From Candidatus Kaiserbacteria bacterium RIFOXYD1_FULL_47_14 (GTDB taxonomy: Bacteria; Patescibacteriota; Minisyncoccia; Phycocordibacterales; Phycocordibacteraceae), in assembly GCA_001781915.1 (NCBI GenBank), contig MFMU01000006.1:1-35561 (forward strand): a stretch of 35,561 bases of DNA. The letters are read 5' to 3'. This document shows positions 35,341-35,561 of the stretch, in pieces. A program made the position numbers and the translations under genes. The first letter of the stretch is position 1, and each line of letters opens with the position of its first letter. The notes under the pieces are model-generated. The model saw only the letters and a program-made list of their open reading frames with translations, ran no database searches and was not told the origin of the DNA.

Positions 35341-35380
35341 CTATCCAAGAGTTGTCGCTATAGCGACAAGTTGTGGATAG
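35341..35380. repeat. 40-nt palindrome, second copy of the 4159..4198 element
   Basis: CTATCCAAGAGTTGTCGCTATAGCGACAAGTTGTGGATAG, near-identical to CTATCAAAGAGTTGTCGCTATAGCTACAAGTTGTTGATAG. Confidence 0.93.
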
Positions 35381-35561
35381 CTAAATTAGTTCTTCTTTTT
35401 TCGCATGATGCGCGCAAAAAAGCTCGCCTATTATATCTGTTTCCATTACCTGAAAATCACTTGCATCGGCGGCATACGCTCCGTCTTTGCCTAATTTCCA
35501 TACCATAAATCCCGGCTGTATGCCGTACCGAGCTGGTTTGCCACAAATGTTGCATACCGCC
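35381..35561 (-). CDS. Partial CDS, zinc-ribbon-like small protein (N-terminus beyond window)
   Basis: Manual translation ...AVCNICGKPARYGIQPGFMVWKLGKDGAYAADASDFQVMETDIIGELFCAHHAKKEELI*; CxxC...CxxH. Confidence 0.65.
   Translation of the reverse strand, partial: AVCNICGKPARYGIQPGFMVWKLGKDGAYAADASDFQVMETDIIGELFCAHHAKKEELI

Noticed and set aside
1-35561. CRISPR arrays, prophage, defence islands or transposases
   Set aside because: No regularly spaced direct repeats, no cas, integrase, transposase or RAYT-like ORF was recognised in the window.

Overview
The window looks like a gene-dense bacterial chromosome segment. The gene style suggests Patescibacteria/CPR (Parcubacteria-like): PG_binding_1 and lamin-tail surface protein, T4SS-pilin-like protein, tRNAs without encoded CCA. 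This placement is inference. Recognisable genes: dnaX (partial, minus), a DusB-like dihydrouridine synthase, an FtsQ-like protein, serS, dprA, an EEP-family nuclease, topA, an RSH (p)ppGpp enzyme, parB, tRNA-Leu(CAA), miaA, a pilin-like/M15 peptidase-like fusion, tRNA-Trp(CCA), a P-type cation ATPase, rpmG, clpB, an HtrA-like degenerate protease, a cysteine desulfurase, a cold-shock protein, a cupin, a transglutaminase-like protein, a 3D-domain protein, two GH130 proteins (three GH130 modules), a PMM-like HAD protein, a PIF1-like helicase, a CAP-domain protein and a 1217-aa surface protein. The most notable signal is a dense set of short palindromic elements, many lying inside ORFs without breaking the frame. 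The best-defined class is 45 nt: two 19-nt arms, each itself a near-perfect hairpin, inverted around a 7-nt spacer that is AGTTGCT/AGCAACT in five copies. Arm sequences differ between copies but stay self-complementary. Copies lie in miaA, a GH130 gene, nifS-like, the clpB 3' end (which takes its stop codon from the element), dusB, topA and the helicase. Related single hairpins (23 or 29 nt) and other palindrome families flank tRNA-Leu and fill intergenic regions. This resembles the in-frame palindromic elements of Rickettsia in principle, but these are shorter and built differently. Whether they have been described before cannot be decided from the sequence alone.
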